A stretch of DNA of 64,000 nt from Herbaspirillum sp. (GCF_017744395.1 NZ_JAGIBI010000001.1:868001-932000), one strand, 5' to 3'. Counted from the first letter of the stretch, positions 44,842-53,450 are shown. Program-made: numbers and translations. Notes: a model not told the origin generated them from the letters alone.

Positions 44842-44926
44842 GGATAAAACCGTTGTTTGAGGCCGTCCCGCAGCCGGGGCCGGGCGCCGGCAGGCGGCGC
44901 TTGCCGCAACTGCCGGAAAGCCCGCA

Positions 44927-45553
44927 TCAGGCGTTTTCGACGATGATGCCTTCGATGATGTTGGCCACGTCTTCGCAGCGGTCGGTGACGGTTTCCAGGA
45001 TCTCGTAGATGGCCTTGAGCTTGATCAGCGTACGCACGTCCGGCTCGTCGCGGAACAGCTTGGACATCGCCGCGCGCATCACGTGGTCGGCATCGGATTC
45101 CAGGCGGTCGATTTCCTCGCAGATCGTCAGGATCTGGCGCGAGTTGTCCATGTTGTGCAGCAGGCCGACGGCGGCCTGCACCTTCTCGGCACAGGCCAGG
45201 CACAGCTCCGCCAGGCGCTTGGCTTCAGGCGTGATGGATTTGATGTCGTAGAGGGAGATGGTTTGTGCCGCATCTTCGAGCAGGTCGAGGATGTCATCCA
45301 TGCGGGTAATGAGTTGATGGATGTCGTCGCGGTCGAGCGGGGTGATGAAGGTTTTGTGCAGCAGGTCGATGGCGGTGTGGGTTACCTTGTCGGCCTGCTT
45401 CTCGACGGTTTCGATGGCGTGCACCCGGATTTCAAGGTCATCGAAATTGGTCATCAGCGCGACCATCTCCTTTGCGCATTTGACCCCCAATTCGGCATGC
45501 TGATTGAAAAGGTCAAAGAATTTGCCTTCAGTCGGCATCAGTCGTCCAAACAT
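44927..45553 (-). CDS. DUF47 (PhoU-like) phosphate transport regulator
   Basis: 208 residues, wholly alpha-helical and acidic, in the PhoU/DUF47 pattern: FFDLFNQHAELGVKCAKEMVALM, ETVEKQADKVTHTAIDLLHKTFITPLDRDDIHQLITRMDDILDLLEDAA and EIDRLESDADHVMRAAMSKLF. The ExxxDxxxH/E motifs bind metal clusters in PhoU relatives. Such proteins are encoded just upstream of PiT transporters and modulate them at the membrane. It is the first gene of the pair. Confidence 0.94.
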   Translation of the reverse strand: MFGRLMPTEGKFFDLFNQHAELGVKCAKEMVALMTNFDDLEIRVHAIETVEKQADKVTHTAIDLLHKTFITPLDRDDIHQLITRMDDILDLLEDAAQTISLYDIKSITPEAKRLAELCLACAEKVQAAVGLLHNMDNSRQILTICEEIDRLESDADHVMRAAMSKLFRDEPDVRTLIKLKAIYEILETVTDRCEDVANIIEGIIVENA

Positions 45554-45661
45554 GTTTCACTCTCTCGTCAATGATTCGCGCTTGTCTCAAGCGCTGTTTC
45601 GGACCGGCGCTACGGCGGCTCGCTCCCATCCCTTGCGAACCGCCGCCCTGCCCGTCTTGCA

Positions 45662-45685
45662 GCGCGGAGCCGGCCGGCTCCGCGC
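45662..45685. repeat. 24-bp perfect palindrome
   Basis: A perfect palindrome centred on GCCGGC in the 213-base gap between dnaB and the DUF47 gene: the 12-base arm GCGCGGAGCCGG is followed at once by its reverse complement. There is no T run on either side, so it is not a standard terminator. Confidence 0.6.
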
Positions 45686-45766
45686 CTTACACGACACGAG
45701 CGGCAAGAAGCCGCCCGTGGTTCCATCCTGGCCGCGGCAAAGCGCCCGCGGCCTGAAAACTCCCCG

Positions 45767-47221
45767 TCAATCGCCGCCGTAAGGCTGGGCCAGATTGCCG
45801 ATGTAGTTGTCGTACTTGGTATACATGCCCAGGAATGCCAGGCGGATGCTGCCGATCGGACCGTTACGCTGCTTGCCGATGATGATTTCCGCGGTCCCCT
45901 TGTCAGGCGAGTCCGGATTGTAAACCTCATCCCGGTAAATGAACAAAATCACGTCGGCATCCTGCTCGATGGCGCCCGATTCGCGCAAGTCGGACATCAC
46001 GGGACGCTTGTTGGGGCGTTGCTCCAGCGAGCGGTTCAACTGCGACAGCGCGATCACCGGGCAATTGAGCTCCTTGGCCAGGCCTTTCAGGCTTCGCGAG
46101 ATTTCCGAGATTTCCGAGGCGCGGTTCTCCGAGGAGCTGCCGCCGTTGCCGGACATCAGCTGCAGGTAGTCGATGATGATCAGGCCCAGCTTGCCGCACT
46201 GGCGCGCCAGGCGGCGCGAACGCGCGCGCAATTCGATCGGGCTCAGGGCCGGTGTTTCGTCGATGTAGAACTGCGCGTCGTTCATCTTCTGGATGGCGTG
46301 CGTCAGGCGCGGCCAATCCTCGTCCAGCAGGCGGCCGGTGCGCAGGCGGTGCTGGTCCAGGCGGCCGACCGAACCCAGCATACGCATGGCGAGCTGGGCG
46401 CCGCCCATTTCCATCGAGAACACCGCCACCGGAAGGCCGCTGTCGATGGCAACGTTTTCGCCGATGTTGATGGAAAAGGCCGTCTTACCCATAGACGGAC
46501 GCCCGGCGACGATGATCAGGTCGCCCGGCTGCAGGCCGGAGGTCATCTTGTCGAGGTCGATGAAGCCGGTGGGTACGCCGGTGATGTCGCTGGAAGCATC
46601 GCGGTTGTACAGTTCGTCGATGCGCTCGACCACTTGCGTCAGCAAAGGCTGGATTTCCATGAAGCCCTGCGAGCCGCGCGAACCTTCTTCGGCGATGGCG
46701 AAGATCTTGGACTCGGCCTCGTCCAGCATCTGCTTGACGTCCTTGCCCTGCGGATTGAAGGCGTCGCCGGAAATCTCATCGGCCACGGTGATCAGTTTGC
46801 GCAGGATGCCGCGGTCGCGCACGATTTCGGCGTAACGGCGGATATTAGCGGCCGACGGCGTGTTTTGCGCCAGCGCGTTGAGGTAGACCAGGCCGCCCAC
46901 TTCCTCGGCCTTGCCGCTGGTCGACAGCGCCTCGTAGACGGTAATGACGTCGGCGGGCTTGGTGCTGTTGATCAGCTTGACGATGTGCTCGAAGATGATG
47001 CGGTGGTCGTAGCGATAGAAGTCTTCGGGACTGACGAAATCGGCGATACGGTCCCAGGCCGCGTTATCCAGCAGCAAACCGCCGAGGACCGACTGCTCGG
47101 ACTCGATGGAATGCGGCGGCACGCGCAGCGAATCGACCTCGGGATCGGAGGCGTCTCTGGGGCCGCGGAACGATGGAAAGGAGTCTTTCTTGGCGCGGGA
47201 TGATTCTTTCATGGCGCGCAT
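45767..47221 (-). CDS. dnaB: Replicative DNA helicase
   Basis: 484 residues from ATG 47221; a second in-frame ATG lies nine bases later. DnaB is the hexameric helicase at the replication fork. The N-terminal helical domain begins RVPPHSIESEQSVLGGLLLDNAAWDRI. The RecA-like domain carries Walker A GRPSMGKTAFSIN (about residue 237), Walker B LGLIIIDYLQLMSG and the KRPVMSDLRESGAIEQDADVILFIYRDEVY block with the arginine finger region. There is no intein. A 14-bp stem terminator separates it from rplI upstream. Confidence 0.97.
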   Translation of the reverse strand: MRAMKESSRAKKDSFPSFRGPRDASDPEVDSLRVPPHSIESEQSVLGGLLLDNAAWDRIADFVSPEDFYRYDHRIIFEHIVKLINSTKPADVITVYEALSTSGKAEEVGGLVYLNALAQNTPSAANIRRYAEIVRDRGILRKLITVADEISGDAFNPQGKDVKQMLDEAESKIFAIAEEGSRGSQGFMEIQPLLTQVVERIDELYNRDASSDITGVPTGFIDLDKMTSGLQPGDLIIVAGRPSMGKTAFSINIGENVAIDSGLPVAVFSMEMGGAQLAMRMLGSVGRLDQHRLRTGRLLDEDWPRLTHAIQKMNDAQFYIDETPALSPIELRARSRRLARQCGKLGLIIIDYLQLMSGNGGSSSENRASEISEISRSLKGLAKELNCPVIALSQLNRSLEQRPNKRPVMSDLRESGAIEQDADVILFIYRDEVYNPDSPDKGTAEIIIGKQRNGPIGSIRLAFLGMYTKYDNYIGNLAQPYGGD

Positions 47222-47292
47222 TATAACCTGCTATGGGGGTTGGCCGTTTCAGGCCGAAGGCAAATTGCAGCCCGCGTCTTGCAGTGGCGGGC

Positions 47293-47330
47293 GCAATAAA
47301 AAAGCCAGGCGAACCCGGCTTTTTTATTGC
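47293..47330 (-). terminator. Terminator between rplI and dnaB
   Basis: GCAATAAAAAAGCC (47293-47306) pairs perfectly with GGCTTTTTTATTGC (47317-47330); loop of 10. It ends the rpsF-priB-rpsR-rplI transcript. Confidence 0.9.
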
Positions 47331-47356
47331 AAAACGAATTGCAGAGAATGCAATGC

Positions 47357-47809
47357 TTACGCTTGCTCGCCCTTGACGGCGATGGTCACGTCGACCACCA
47401 CGTCGGTGTGCAGGGCAACGGCAACCGGGTGCTCGCCAACGGTCTTCAGCGGACCGTTGGGCAGGCGAACCTGGGCCTTTTCGACGGCGAAGCCTTGCTT
47501 GCCCAGCGCTTCGGCGATGTCGAAGTTGGTGACCGAACCGAACAGACGGCCATCGACGCCCGCCTTTTGCGAGATTTCGATGGTGGCGCCGTTCAGCTTT
47601 TCGCCTTGGGCCTGGGCTGCTGCCAGCTTTTCAGCGGCGGCCTTTTCCAGGTCGGCGCGCTTGGCTTCGAATTCAGCGATCGCTGCATCGGTAGCGCGGC
47701 GGGCCTTGCGTTGCGGGATCAGGAAGTTACGTGCGAAACCGTCCTTGACGCGCACGACATCGCCCAGACCACCGAGATTAACGATTTTTTCCAACAGAAT
47801 GACTTGCAT
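47357..47809 (-). CDS. rplI: 50S ribosomal protein L9
   Basis: 150 residues. It starts [36 protein letters not shown], the L9 signature that binds 23S rRNA, followed by a long helix ([27 protein letters not shown]) and the C-terminal domain. AGGAG precedes the ATG. It is the last gene of the rpsF operon, 25 bases after rpsR. Confidence 0.98.
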   Translation of the reverse strand: MQVILLEKIVNLGGLGDVVRVKDGFARNFLIPQRKARRATDAAIAEFEAKRADLEKAAAEKLAAAQAQGEKLNGATIEISQKAGVDGRLFGSVTNFDIAEALGKQGFAVEKAQVRLPNGPLKTVGEHPVAVALHTDVVVDVTIAVKGEQA

Positions 47810-47834
47810 GTTTTTCTCCTATTTCTCGGCGCGA

Positions 47835-48119
47835 TTACGCGTTGTGCAGATCGGTGTACGGCAGCAGGGCCAGGTAACGGGCGCGCTTGATGGCGGTGTC
47901 AACCTGGCGCTGGTAGTGGGCCTTGGTACCGGTCAGGCGTGCCGGCATGATCTTGCCGTTTTCCTGGACGAAGTCCTTCAGGGTGTCCACGTCCTTGTAA
48001 TCGACCTGTTCAACGCCGGCGGCGGTGAAACGGCAGAATTTCTTGCGCTTGAACAGCGGGTTTTGCTGTTGACGCTTGTTTTTCAGCTTGCTTTTATCGA
48101 ACTTTTTACCGAATGCCAT
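47835..48119 (-). CDS. rpsR: 30S ribosomal protein S18
   Basis: 94 residues, slightly longer than the usual 75 owing to an N-terminal basic extension ([31 protein letters not shown]). The core is [52 protein letters not shown], the S18 signature. It pairs with S6 on 16S rRNA and probably on its own leader mRNA. GGAG precedes the ATG. Confidence 0.98.
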   Translation of the reverse strand: MAFGKKFDKSKLKNKRQQQNPLFKRKKFCRFTAAGVEQVDYKDVDTLKDFVQENGKIMPARLTGTKAHYQRQVDTAIKRARYLALLPYTDLHNA

Positions 48120-48165
48120 TTTTGGCTCCTGTATCTGTAAATTGGGGGAGATCTTGTCGGCCTAA

Positions 48166-48465
48166 TCAGGCTTGAACGACTGGATCAAAATCAACGATGT
48201 GAAACACGACGCTCTTGCTGTTGCGATTCTTGCGGGCCAGAAATCCGGTGAATTGGAACATGGCTCCCAGTGCCGCCTTGTTGAGTCGACCGGAGATTTC
48301 CCCGGCGGCCATGGCCGCGATATCGAACTCCACCTGGCGCTTGATGCCGGCTTCCATCTGCTCCGACTGGTGCTGCAACCTGGCAGTCACAATCGGAATA
48401 CCGGCCGGCGTATAACGCAACACATCACGTTCTGCCAGGCTGGCGATGACTTGAAGCTGGTTCAC
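48166..48465 (-). CDS. priB: Primosomal replication protein N
   Basis: 99 residues with a GTG start at 48465, 22 bases after rpsF. PriB is a small OB-fold single-strand DNA-binding protein that loads the restart primosome. Typical sequence: NQLQVIASLAERDVLRYTPAGIPIVTARLQHQSEQMEAGIKRQVEFDIAAMAAGEIS and QFTGFLARKNRNSKSVVFHIVDF. It lies between rpsF and rpsR as in most beta- and gamma-proteobacteria. Confidence 0.96.
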   Translation of the reverse strand: MNQLQVIASLAERDVLRYTPAGIPIVTARLQHQSEQMEAGIKRQVEFDIAAMAAGEISGRLNKAALGAMFQFTGFLARKNRNSKSVVFHIVDFDPVVQA

Positions 48466-48487
48466 TCCGCTAGGAATCGCAGCGCAA

Positions 48488-48853
48488 TCAGGCTGCCGGT
48501 GCTTCGGTGCGGCTCTTGGCTGCGTCTTCCTTCTGCACTGCCTTCAGGATCGGGGAAGGACCGGTTTCAGCCTTCTTCATCTTGACGGTCAGGTGGCGCA
48601 GGACAGCATCGTTGAACTTGAAGCCGGTTTCGATTTCGGCCAGCGTTTCGCTGTCGACTTCGATGTTCAGGCAGACGTAGTGAGCCTTGGCCAGCTTCTG
48701 GATCTGGTAGGCCAGTTGACGACGGCCCCAATCTTCGACACGGTGGATCTTGCCGCCGCGGGTGGTGACGATGCCCTTGTAACGCTCGATCATCGCCGGC
48801 ACTTGCTCGCTCTGGTCCGGGTGGACGATAAATACGATTTCATAATGACGCAT
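48488..48853 (-). CDS. rpsF: 30S ribosomal protein S6
   Basis: 121 residues. It starts [29 protein letters not shown] and contains [30 protein letters not shown], the S6 signature. The C-terminal 25 residues are rich in A, K and E. AAAAGGAG precedes the ATG. It is first in rpsF-priB-rpsR-rplI, with a sigma-70 promoter (48928-48956) and a leader that fits the S6:S18-binding motif. Confidence 0.98.
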   Translation of the reverse strand: MRHYEIVFIVHPDQSEQVPAMIERYKGIVTTRGGKIHRVEDWGRRQLAYQIQKLAKAHYVCLNIEVDSETLAEIETGFKFNDAVLRHLTVKMKKAETGPSPILKAVQKEDAAKSRTEAPAA

Positions 48854-48883
48854 GTAGACTCCTTTTGGACTATTGACAAAACG

Positions 48884-48911
48884 CCCACCCCGGCGTCAAG
48901 ACGAGTGTGGG
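48884..48911 (-). promoter_or_regulatory. S6:S18-binding leader motif of the rpsF operon
   Basis: In the minus-strand leader, CCCAC pairs with GTGGG, and an inner CGTC pairs with GACG. The unpaired CCG that follows GACG on the 3' side matches the bulge recognised by S6:S18, known from many rpsF leaders. The structure was folded by eye. Confidence 0.55.
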
Positions 48912-48927
48912 AAGAGGAAAGCCGGCA

Positions 48928-48956
48928 ATCATACAAGATATCCGGCCGCAGGGCAA
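48928..48956 (-). promoter_or_regulatory. Sigma-70 promoter of the rpsF operon
   Basis: On the minus strand TTGCCC (48951-48956), 17 bases, TATGAT (48928-48933). The leader would be about 70 bases long. Confidence 0.65.
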
Positions 48957-49081
48957 TCCCGGCAAGGAATTCGCGAGGCTTGGCAGCGACAGTCGGGGGC
49001 GCACCCGGCAATGGGACCCCCTGCGCCACCTAATTTATATATAGGTATTCATAGATAGCCCTGCCATCCCCCATGTTGCCG

Positions 49082-49110
49082 TTGACACAAAGATAGCAAC
49101 TGTATAAAAA
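49082..49110 (+). promoter_or_regulatory. lexA promoter
   Basis: TTGACA (49082-49087) is a perfect -35. The -10 is less certain: TATAAA at 49103-49108 (15-base spacer) or TAAAAA at 49105-49110 (17-base spacer). Either lies inside the first SOS box. Confidence 0.6.
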
Positions 49111-49115
49111 TACAG
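49100..49115. promoter_or_regulatory. LexA (SOS) box 1
   Basis: CTGTATAAAAATACAG: a full CTGT-N8-ACAG match, overlapping the lexA -10 region. Confidence 0.9.
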
Positions 49116-49116
49116 A

Positions 49117-49132
49117 CTGTTCATACAAACAG
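49117..49132. promoter_or_regulatory. LexA (SOS) box 2
   Basis: CTGTTCATACAAACAG: a second full CTGT-N8-ACAG match, one base after box 1, so LexA can bind as two adjacent dimers. Confidence 0.85.
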
Positions 49133-49158
49133 CCTTCCCTCGCAGAAAGGCAGCCCAC

Positions 49159-49818
49159 ATGCTCAAGCTCACCGCGCGCCAGGAACAGATCCTCAACCTG
49201 ATCAAGAACGCCATCGAAAATACCGGCTTTCCTCCGACGCGGGCCGAGATTGCCTCGGAACTGGGCTTCCGCTCCGCCAACGCGGCGGAGGAGCACCTGC
49301 AGGCGCTGGCGCGCAAGGGCGCCATCGAAATCTCCCCGGGCACCTCGCGCGGCATCCGGCTGCGCGAGTCCGGCGTCGCCGCCGGACTGCCGAACGGCCA
49401 TCAGATGGCACTCCCCCACCCGGCCCTGATGCAATTGAGCCTGCCGCTGGTCGGCCGCGTGGCAGCCGGCTCGCCCATTCTCGCCCAGGAACATGTGGAA
49501 AAAACCTACCAGGTCGACCCCGCCCTGTTTTCCGGCAAGCCCGACTATCTGCTGAAGGTGCGCGGGATGTCCATGCGTGACGCCGGCATTCTCGACGGCG
49601 ACCTCCTGGCCGTCAAAAAAGCGGACCAGGCGCGCAACGGCCAGATTGTCGTGGCCCGCCTGGCGGACGACGTCACGGTCAAGCGTTACCAGAAATCCGG
49701 CAATGTCATCACCCTGTTTCCCGAAAACCCCGATTTCAGCCCCATCGTGATCGACAAGGACGAGGAGGATTTCGCTCTGGAAGGCCTCGCCGTCGGTTTG
49801 TTGCGCAGTTGGAACTGA
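49159..49818 (+). CDS. lexA: LexA SOS repressor
   Basis: 219 residues. LexA represses DNA-damage genes and cleaves itself when stimulated by RecA filaments. The N-terminal winged helix starts [56 protein letters not shown]. The self-cleavage Ala-Gly is in [17 protein letters not shown]. The catalytic Ser is in [19 protein letters not shown] and the Lys in [16 protein letters not shown]. It is controlled by tandem SOS boxes at 49100-49132 (autorepression). A terminator follows at 49912-49940. Confidence 0.98.
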   Translation: MLKLTARQEQILNLIKNAIENTGFPPTRAEIASELGFRSANAAEEHLQALARKGAIEISPGTSRGIRLRESGVAAGLPNGHQMALPHPALMQLSLPLVGRVAAGSPILAQEHVEKTYQVDPALFSGKPDYLLKVRGMSMRDAGILDGDLLAVKKADQARNGQIVVARLADDVTVKRYQKSGNVITLFPENPDFSPIVIDKDEEDFALEGLAVGLLRSWN

Positions 49819-49911
49819 ACCGTACGGAACACAAGACAATCATCAAGCAAAACACCTTCCACAACACTCACGCAGAACTGCACATCAGCCCCTCCTCCCC
49901 CACGCCCCCTC

Positions 49912-49940
49912 AAAACCTTCGCCCAAAACGAAGGTTTTTT
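49912..49940 (+). terminator. Rho-independent terminator of lexA
   Basis: AAAACCTTCG (49912-49921), loop of seven, CGAAGGTTTT (49929-49938) ending in a T run. Confidence 0.85.
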
Positions 49941-50042
49941 GCTTTCTGTTCGCGCATTCGCCAAGGACCGCACTCACCTATCATGCAAGCTGCATGATGA
50001 CGTCCGGCGCGTACTGGCCGGCAACTCCAAAGGATTTTTTCG

Positions 50043-52019
50043 ATGTCGACGCGCAAGAGCAGCAAAAACAGCAAGCCCGCAAATCCCAACCAGGCCTCAG
50101 GCAACCGACAACTCCAGGACCTCCTGGACGTCCGCCGCGCCCTGGATCTTCTGGATAACCGCAAATCGGACGAAGCCAAACTACTCTGCGACGCCGTACT
50201 GCGACGCTCGCCCAAGCTGGTGTTTGCCAATCATGCGCGGGGCCTGGTTGCCATGCACGACGGTGTTTATACCGAGGCGGAAACCTATCTGCGCAAGGCG
50301 GTGGCAGCCGACCCGGGAAATCCTGAATACATTACCAACCTGGCCGGCGCAGTGCTCCGACTGGATCGCATCGATGACGCGATCCGGCTGTACGAAGAAG
50401 CCATTTCCATCGACAAGGAAAACCGCGCGGCGCGCATCGGCTTGGCCAATGCCCTGCACGAAAAGAACGACCCCGATGCATCCATCGCCTATTTTGAAGA
50501 TGCGGTCCGGCGCGAACCCAGCGCCCCCGGCCCACTATCGCACTTAGGGCGCGCACTGATCGATGCCAAGCGCTATAACGAAGCGGTATCGACCATCCTG
50601 AAATCGCTGGAACTGGATATAAGCTTCGCGCCATCCCATACCGCTCTAGGCGAAGCCTTCCATGCGATGAAAATGTACAAGGAAGCACTGGAGTCGCACA
50701 AAACCGCAATCCTGCTCGACCCGCAAGATATCTATGCACACAACAAGATCGCCGATACCTACCTGGAACTAAAGCAGCCCGATCAGGCGCACGAACATTA
50801 CCGGCGCGTCATCGAAATCGCCCCCAAGGATCCGAACGGCTATATCAAACTGGCGTCAAGCCTGTTCTCGACCCAGGATCGCTTTGATGACGCCATGGCA
50901 TTGTTCCACAAAGCCCTCGAACTGGATCCCAAACATTCACTGACCTATAACAACATCGGCGCGATCATGCACGACCATGGCGACACTGTGAATGCCATGG
51001 AGCAATTCCATCAGGCGCTAGCGTTACGCCCGACTTACGCCACCGCCAGGCACAATCTGGCCCTGTCGCAACTGCTTCACGAAAACCTGAAGGAAGGCTG
51101 GGAAAACCACGAGAGCCGCCTGACCGTCAAGGAGCGCATGCACGTTTACCAGGTGATCCATAAGCTGTTCAATATCATCCCCAAATGGGATGGCAAGTCG
51201 TCGCTGGCAGGCAAATATATCCTGTTGATGCATGAGCAGGGCTATGGCGACAGCATCCAGTTCCTGCGCTACGTACGCCAGTTACAAGTACAAGGAGCAC
51301 GTGTGGCGGTACATGTCAAAAATGCCCTGTACCGCCTGTTTCAGTCATTCACTCCCGAAGTCACCTTGGTCCGGGAAAGCGACCCACTGCCACGATGCGA
51401 TTGCTCTTATATACTGATGAGCCTGCCCTATGCGCTGGGCACGGACACCGTGGCGGACATTCCCTCCTACCCATCCTACCTAGCCGCAGACCCGCAACTT
51501 GCTGCGGCCTGGAAGGAAAAGATCGCGCACCTCGCTCGCAACCCGGACAACCTGCGCGTCGGCGTGGTATGGGGTGGCAACCCTGAACATGGCAATGACC
51601 GCCGGCGTTCGATTCCCCTTGAAAAAATGCAGCAATTGCTTTCATTGCCAAGGATTGAGTTTTATTCTTTGCAAAAAGGCAAGCCACTGGAAGACCTGAA
51701 AAACCTGCCGCCCGACATGACTCTCCATAATCTGGGCGACGACTGCAAAGACTTCGCCGATACCGCTGCAGCCATCAGCGCACTGGATCTAGTCATCAGC
51801 GTCGACACCTCGGTGGTCCACCTGGCCGGGGCCCTCGGCCACCCCACCTGGACGCTACTGGCGTACACCCCCGACTGGCGCTGGCTAATGGATCGGGAAG
51901 ACTCCCCTTGGTATCCAAGCATGCGATTATTCCGCCAACCGGCAGCCGGCGACTGGGATTCCGTCATGCAAAAAATGGCTGGCGAATTACTTGCCTTGCA
52001 AAAACAAAAAGAAAGTTAA
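50043..52019 (+). CDS. TPR-repeat glycosyltransferase-like protein, candidate flagellin glycosyltransferase
   Basis: 658 residues, AAAGGA before ATG 50043. After a short basic, Ser/Asn-rich tail come about nine TPR units (residues about 25-345), for example PEYITNLAGAVLRLDRIDDAIRLYEEAISIDKENRAARIGLANALHEKND. The C-terminal 280 residues resemble the family 9/41-type glycosyltransferase fold: ILLMHEQGYGDSIQFLRYVRQL, VGVVWGGNPEHGNDRRRSIPL and the donor-site block LDLVISVDTSVVHLAGALGHPTWTLLAY. Similar TPR-glycosyltransferases lie near flagellin genes in other Burkholderiales and glycosylate flagellin. Here fliC is the next gene. No substrate can be proved from sequence. Base composition is slightly more AT-rich near the end than its neighbours. 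Confidence 0.75.
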   Translation: MSTRKSSKNSKPANPNQASGNRQLQDLLDVRRALDLLDNRKSDEAKLLCDAVLRRSPKLVFANHARGLVAMHDGVYTEAETYLRKAVAADPGNPEYITNLAGAVLRLDRIDDAIRLYEEAISIDKENRAARIGLANALHEKNDPDASIAYFEDAVRREPSAPGPLSHLGRALIDAKRYNEAVSTILKSLELDISFAPSHTALGEAFHAMKMYKEALESHKTAILLDPQDIYAHNKIADTYLELKQPDQAHEHYRRVIEIAPKDPNGYIKLASSLFSTQDRFDDAMALFHKALELDPKHSLTYNNIGAIMHDHGDTVNAMEQFHQALALRPTYATARHNLALSQLLHENLKEGWENHESRLTVKERMHVYQVIHKLFNIIPKWDGKSSLAGKYILLMHEQGYGDSIQFLRYVRQLQVQGARVAVHVKNALYRLFQSFTPEVTLVRESDPLPRCDCSYILMSLPYALGTDTVADIPSYPSYLAADPQLAAAWKEKIAHLARNPDNLRVGVVWGGNPEHGNDRRRSIPLEKMQQLLSLPRIEFYSLQKGKPLEDLKNLPPDMTLHNLGDDCKDFADTAAAISALDLVISVDTSVVHLAGALGHPTWTLLAYTPDWRWLMDREDSPWYPSMRLFRQPAAGDWDSVMQKMAGELLALQKQKES

Positions 52020-52043
52020 TAAAAAAGAAACCCACTCCAATCC

Positions 52044-52080
52044 ATGAAGCTGCTTACCTACGTATGCGGCTTCATTTTTT
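52044..52080 (+). terminator. Terminator of the TPR-glycosyltransferase gene
   Basis: ATGAAGCTGC (52044-52053) pairs with GCGGCTTCAT (52066-52075) with one G-U pair, then a T run. Confidence 0.8.
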
Positions 52081-52115
52081 TGTCCAACATTTTCCTCATA
52101 ACAATAAAAAATCTC

Positions 52116-52142
52116 TAAAGTTTTCTTAAATAGGGTCGAAAA
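52116..52142 (+). promoter_or_regulatory. Distal sigma-28-like promoter of fliC
   Basis: TAAAGTTT (52116-52123, exact sigma-28 -35), 11 bases, GTCGAAAA (52135-52142; six of eight against GCCGATAA). Confidence 0.4.
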
Positions 52143-52215
52143 AGGATTTGCTTGGATTTTCAAAGCACGTAGTTTTAGTTCGGAAAGCCTTGAAAAAGAT
52201 TTTTTGCGACAGCCC

Positions 52216-52242
52216 TAAACTTTTTCCAAGACTGCCCGATAA
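52216..52242 (+). promoter_or_regulatory. Proximal sigma-28 (FliA) promoter of fliC
   Basis: TAAACTTT (52216-52223), 11 bases, CCCGATAA (52235-52242): seven of eight in each box with the standard spacing. The leader would be about 95 bases. Confidence 0.75.
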
Positions 52243-52342
52243 CGCATACAACAGAGGTTGAAACGCCTGGGGCTCATGGGTAGAAGACCAAAGTTAAGCA
52301 CTGAAACTCGGATCATCGGTCTCAAATCTTAGGAGAATTAAC

Positions 52343-53431
52343 ATGGCATCAGTCATCAATACCAACATTGCGTCGCTTAACACGCAACGCAATTTGAACA
52401 TGTCGCAGTCGTCGTTGAACACCTCGATCCAGCGCCTGTCTTCCGGCCTGCGCGTCAACAGCGCCAAGGACGACGCCGCCGGCCTGGCAATTGCCGACCG
52501 CATGAACGCCCAGGTCAAGGGCCTGGCAGTCGCGCAACGCAACGCCAACGACGGTATCTCGATGGCGCAAACCGCTGAAGGCGCACTGTCGACCGTGACC
52601 GACAACCTGCAGCGTATGCGTGAACTGGCTGTGCAGGCCGCCAACGGCACCAACAGCGCCCAGGACCGCAAGACCCTGAACGACGAATACTCGCAACTGT
52701 CGCAAGAAGTCTTCCGCGTGCTGAACGGCACCAACTTCAACGGCCAAAACCTGTTCACTGGCGTTGGCCAAGGCGCATCGGCCGGTGTCGGCTCGAGCTC
52801 CGCCAACGTTTCGGCTTCGCTGACCTTGTCGTTCCAGGTTGGCGCCAACGTCGTCGACAACAAGCTCAACGACCAGATCACCATCACCCTGGATGACCTG
52901 TCGAACAACAGCACCATTGCCAACGTGATCGGCACCAGCGCCAAGGGCCTGATCGGCCTGGGCGACACCACCGGTGTGACCACTGCTCAAAACGCCTATA
53001 CTTCGGCCAAGGCTGCCCTGGACAACCTGTTCGCTACAGGCTCGACCCTGAGCGCCTCGGCCCTGGCATCGTCGGCCGTGAGCCTGCAAGCAACCATCGA
53101 CAGCGCCAAGCTGACCCTGGATGCAGCCGTTGCCAACCCGACCGCTCAAAGCGATGCGCAAAACGCGATCAAGAACCTGGATACCGCTATCAGCCTGATC
53201 TCGTCCAAGCGCGCCGAGTTCGGTGCGGTTCAGAACCGCTTCAGCGCCGTCATCAGCAACCTGCAAGTGTCGAGCGAGAACATCACCGCGTCGCGCAGCC
53301 GTATCATGGACACCGACTATGCTTCGGAAACTGCAAACCTGACCCGTGCGCAGATCCTGCAACAAGCCGGTACCGCGATGCTGTCGCAAGCGAACTCCTC
53401 GCCGCAAAGCGTCCTGTCGCTGTTGAAGTAA
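52343..53431 (+). CDS. fliC: Flagellin
   Basis: 362 residues. The conserved N-terminal coiled-coil domain is MASVINTNIASLNTQRNLNMSQSSL..., with LSSGLRVNSAKDDAAGLAIADRM. The C-terminal one ends SETANLTRAQILQQAGTAMLSQANSSPQSVLSLLK. The variable centre is short (about residues 170-265) and rich in A, S and T, so the filament surface domain is small; these Ser/Thr residues are possible glycosylation sites. No cysteines are present. An AGGAG site precedes ATG 52343. A sigma-28 promoter lies upstream and a strong hairpin follows, before flaG. Confidence 0.97.
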   Translation: MASVINTNIASLNTQRNLNMSQSSLNTSIQRLSSGLRVNSAKDDAAGLAIADRMNAQVKGLAVAQRNANDGISMAQTAEGALSTVTDNLQRMRELAVQAANGTNSAQDRKTLNDEYSQLSQEVFRVLNGTNFNGQNLFTGVGQGASAGVGSSSANVSASLTLSFQVGANVVDNKLNDQITITLDDLSNNSTIANVIGTSAKGLIGLGDTTGVTTAQNAYTSAKAALDNLFATGSTLSASALASSAVSLQATIDSAKLTLDAAVANPTAQSDAQNAIKNLDTAISLISSKRAEFGAVQNRFSAVISNLQVSSENITASRSRIMDTDYASETANLTRAQILQQAGTAMLSQANSSPQSVLSLLK

Positions 53432-53450
53432 GCTTAAGAGCTAGGTAGGA

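Larger units (their letters stand above)
48854..49158. other. Divergent control region between rpsF and lexA
   Basis: 305 bases containing the rpsF leader motif and promoter, and the lexA promoter with two SOS boxes. Between them (about 49030-49060) is an AT stretch with TATATATA and no identified function. Confidence 0.7.
52020..52342 (+). other. Non-coding region before fliC
   Basis: 323 bases, AT-rich. It contains the terminator of the TPR-glycosyltransferase gene, two sigma-28-like promoters exactly 100 bases apart and the fliC ribosome site (AGGAG at 52331). Confidence 0.7.

Noticed and set aside
47212-47225. TATAAT at the dnaB start as a promoter
   Set aside because: It overlaps the ATG and would give a leaderless message from the second ATG; no -35 lies at a suitable distance, so it is probably chance.
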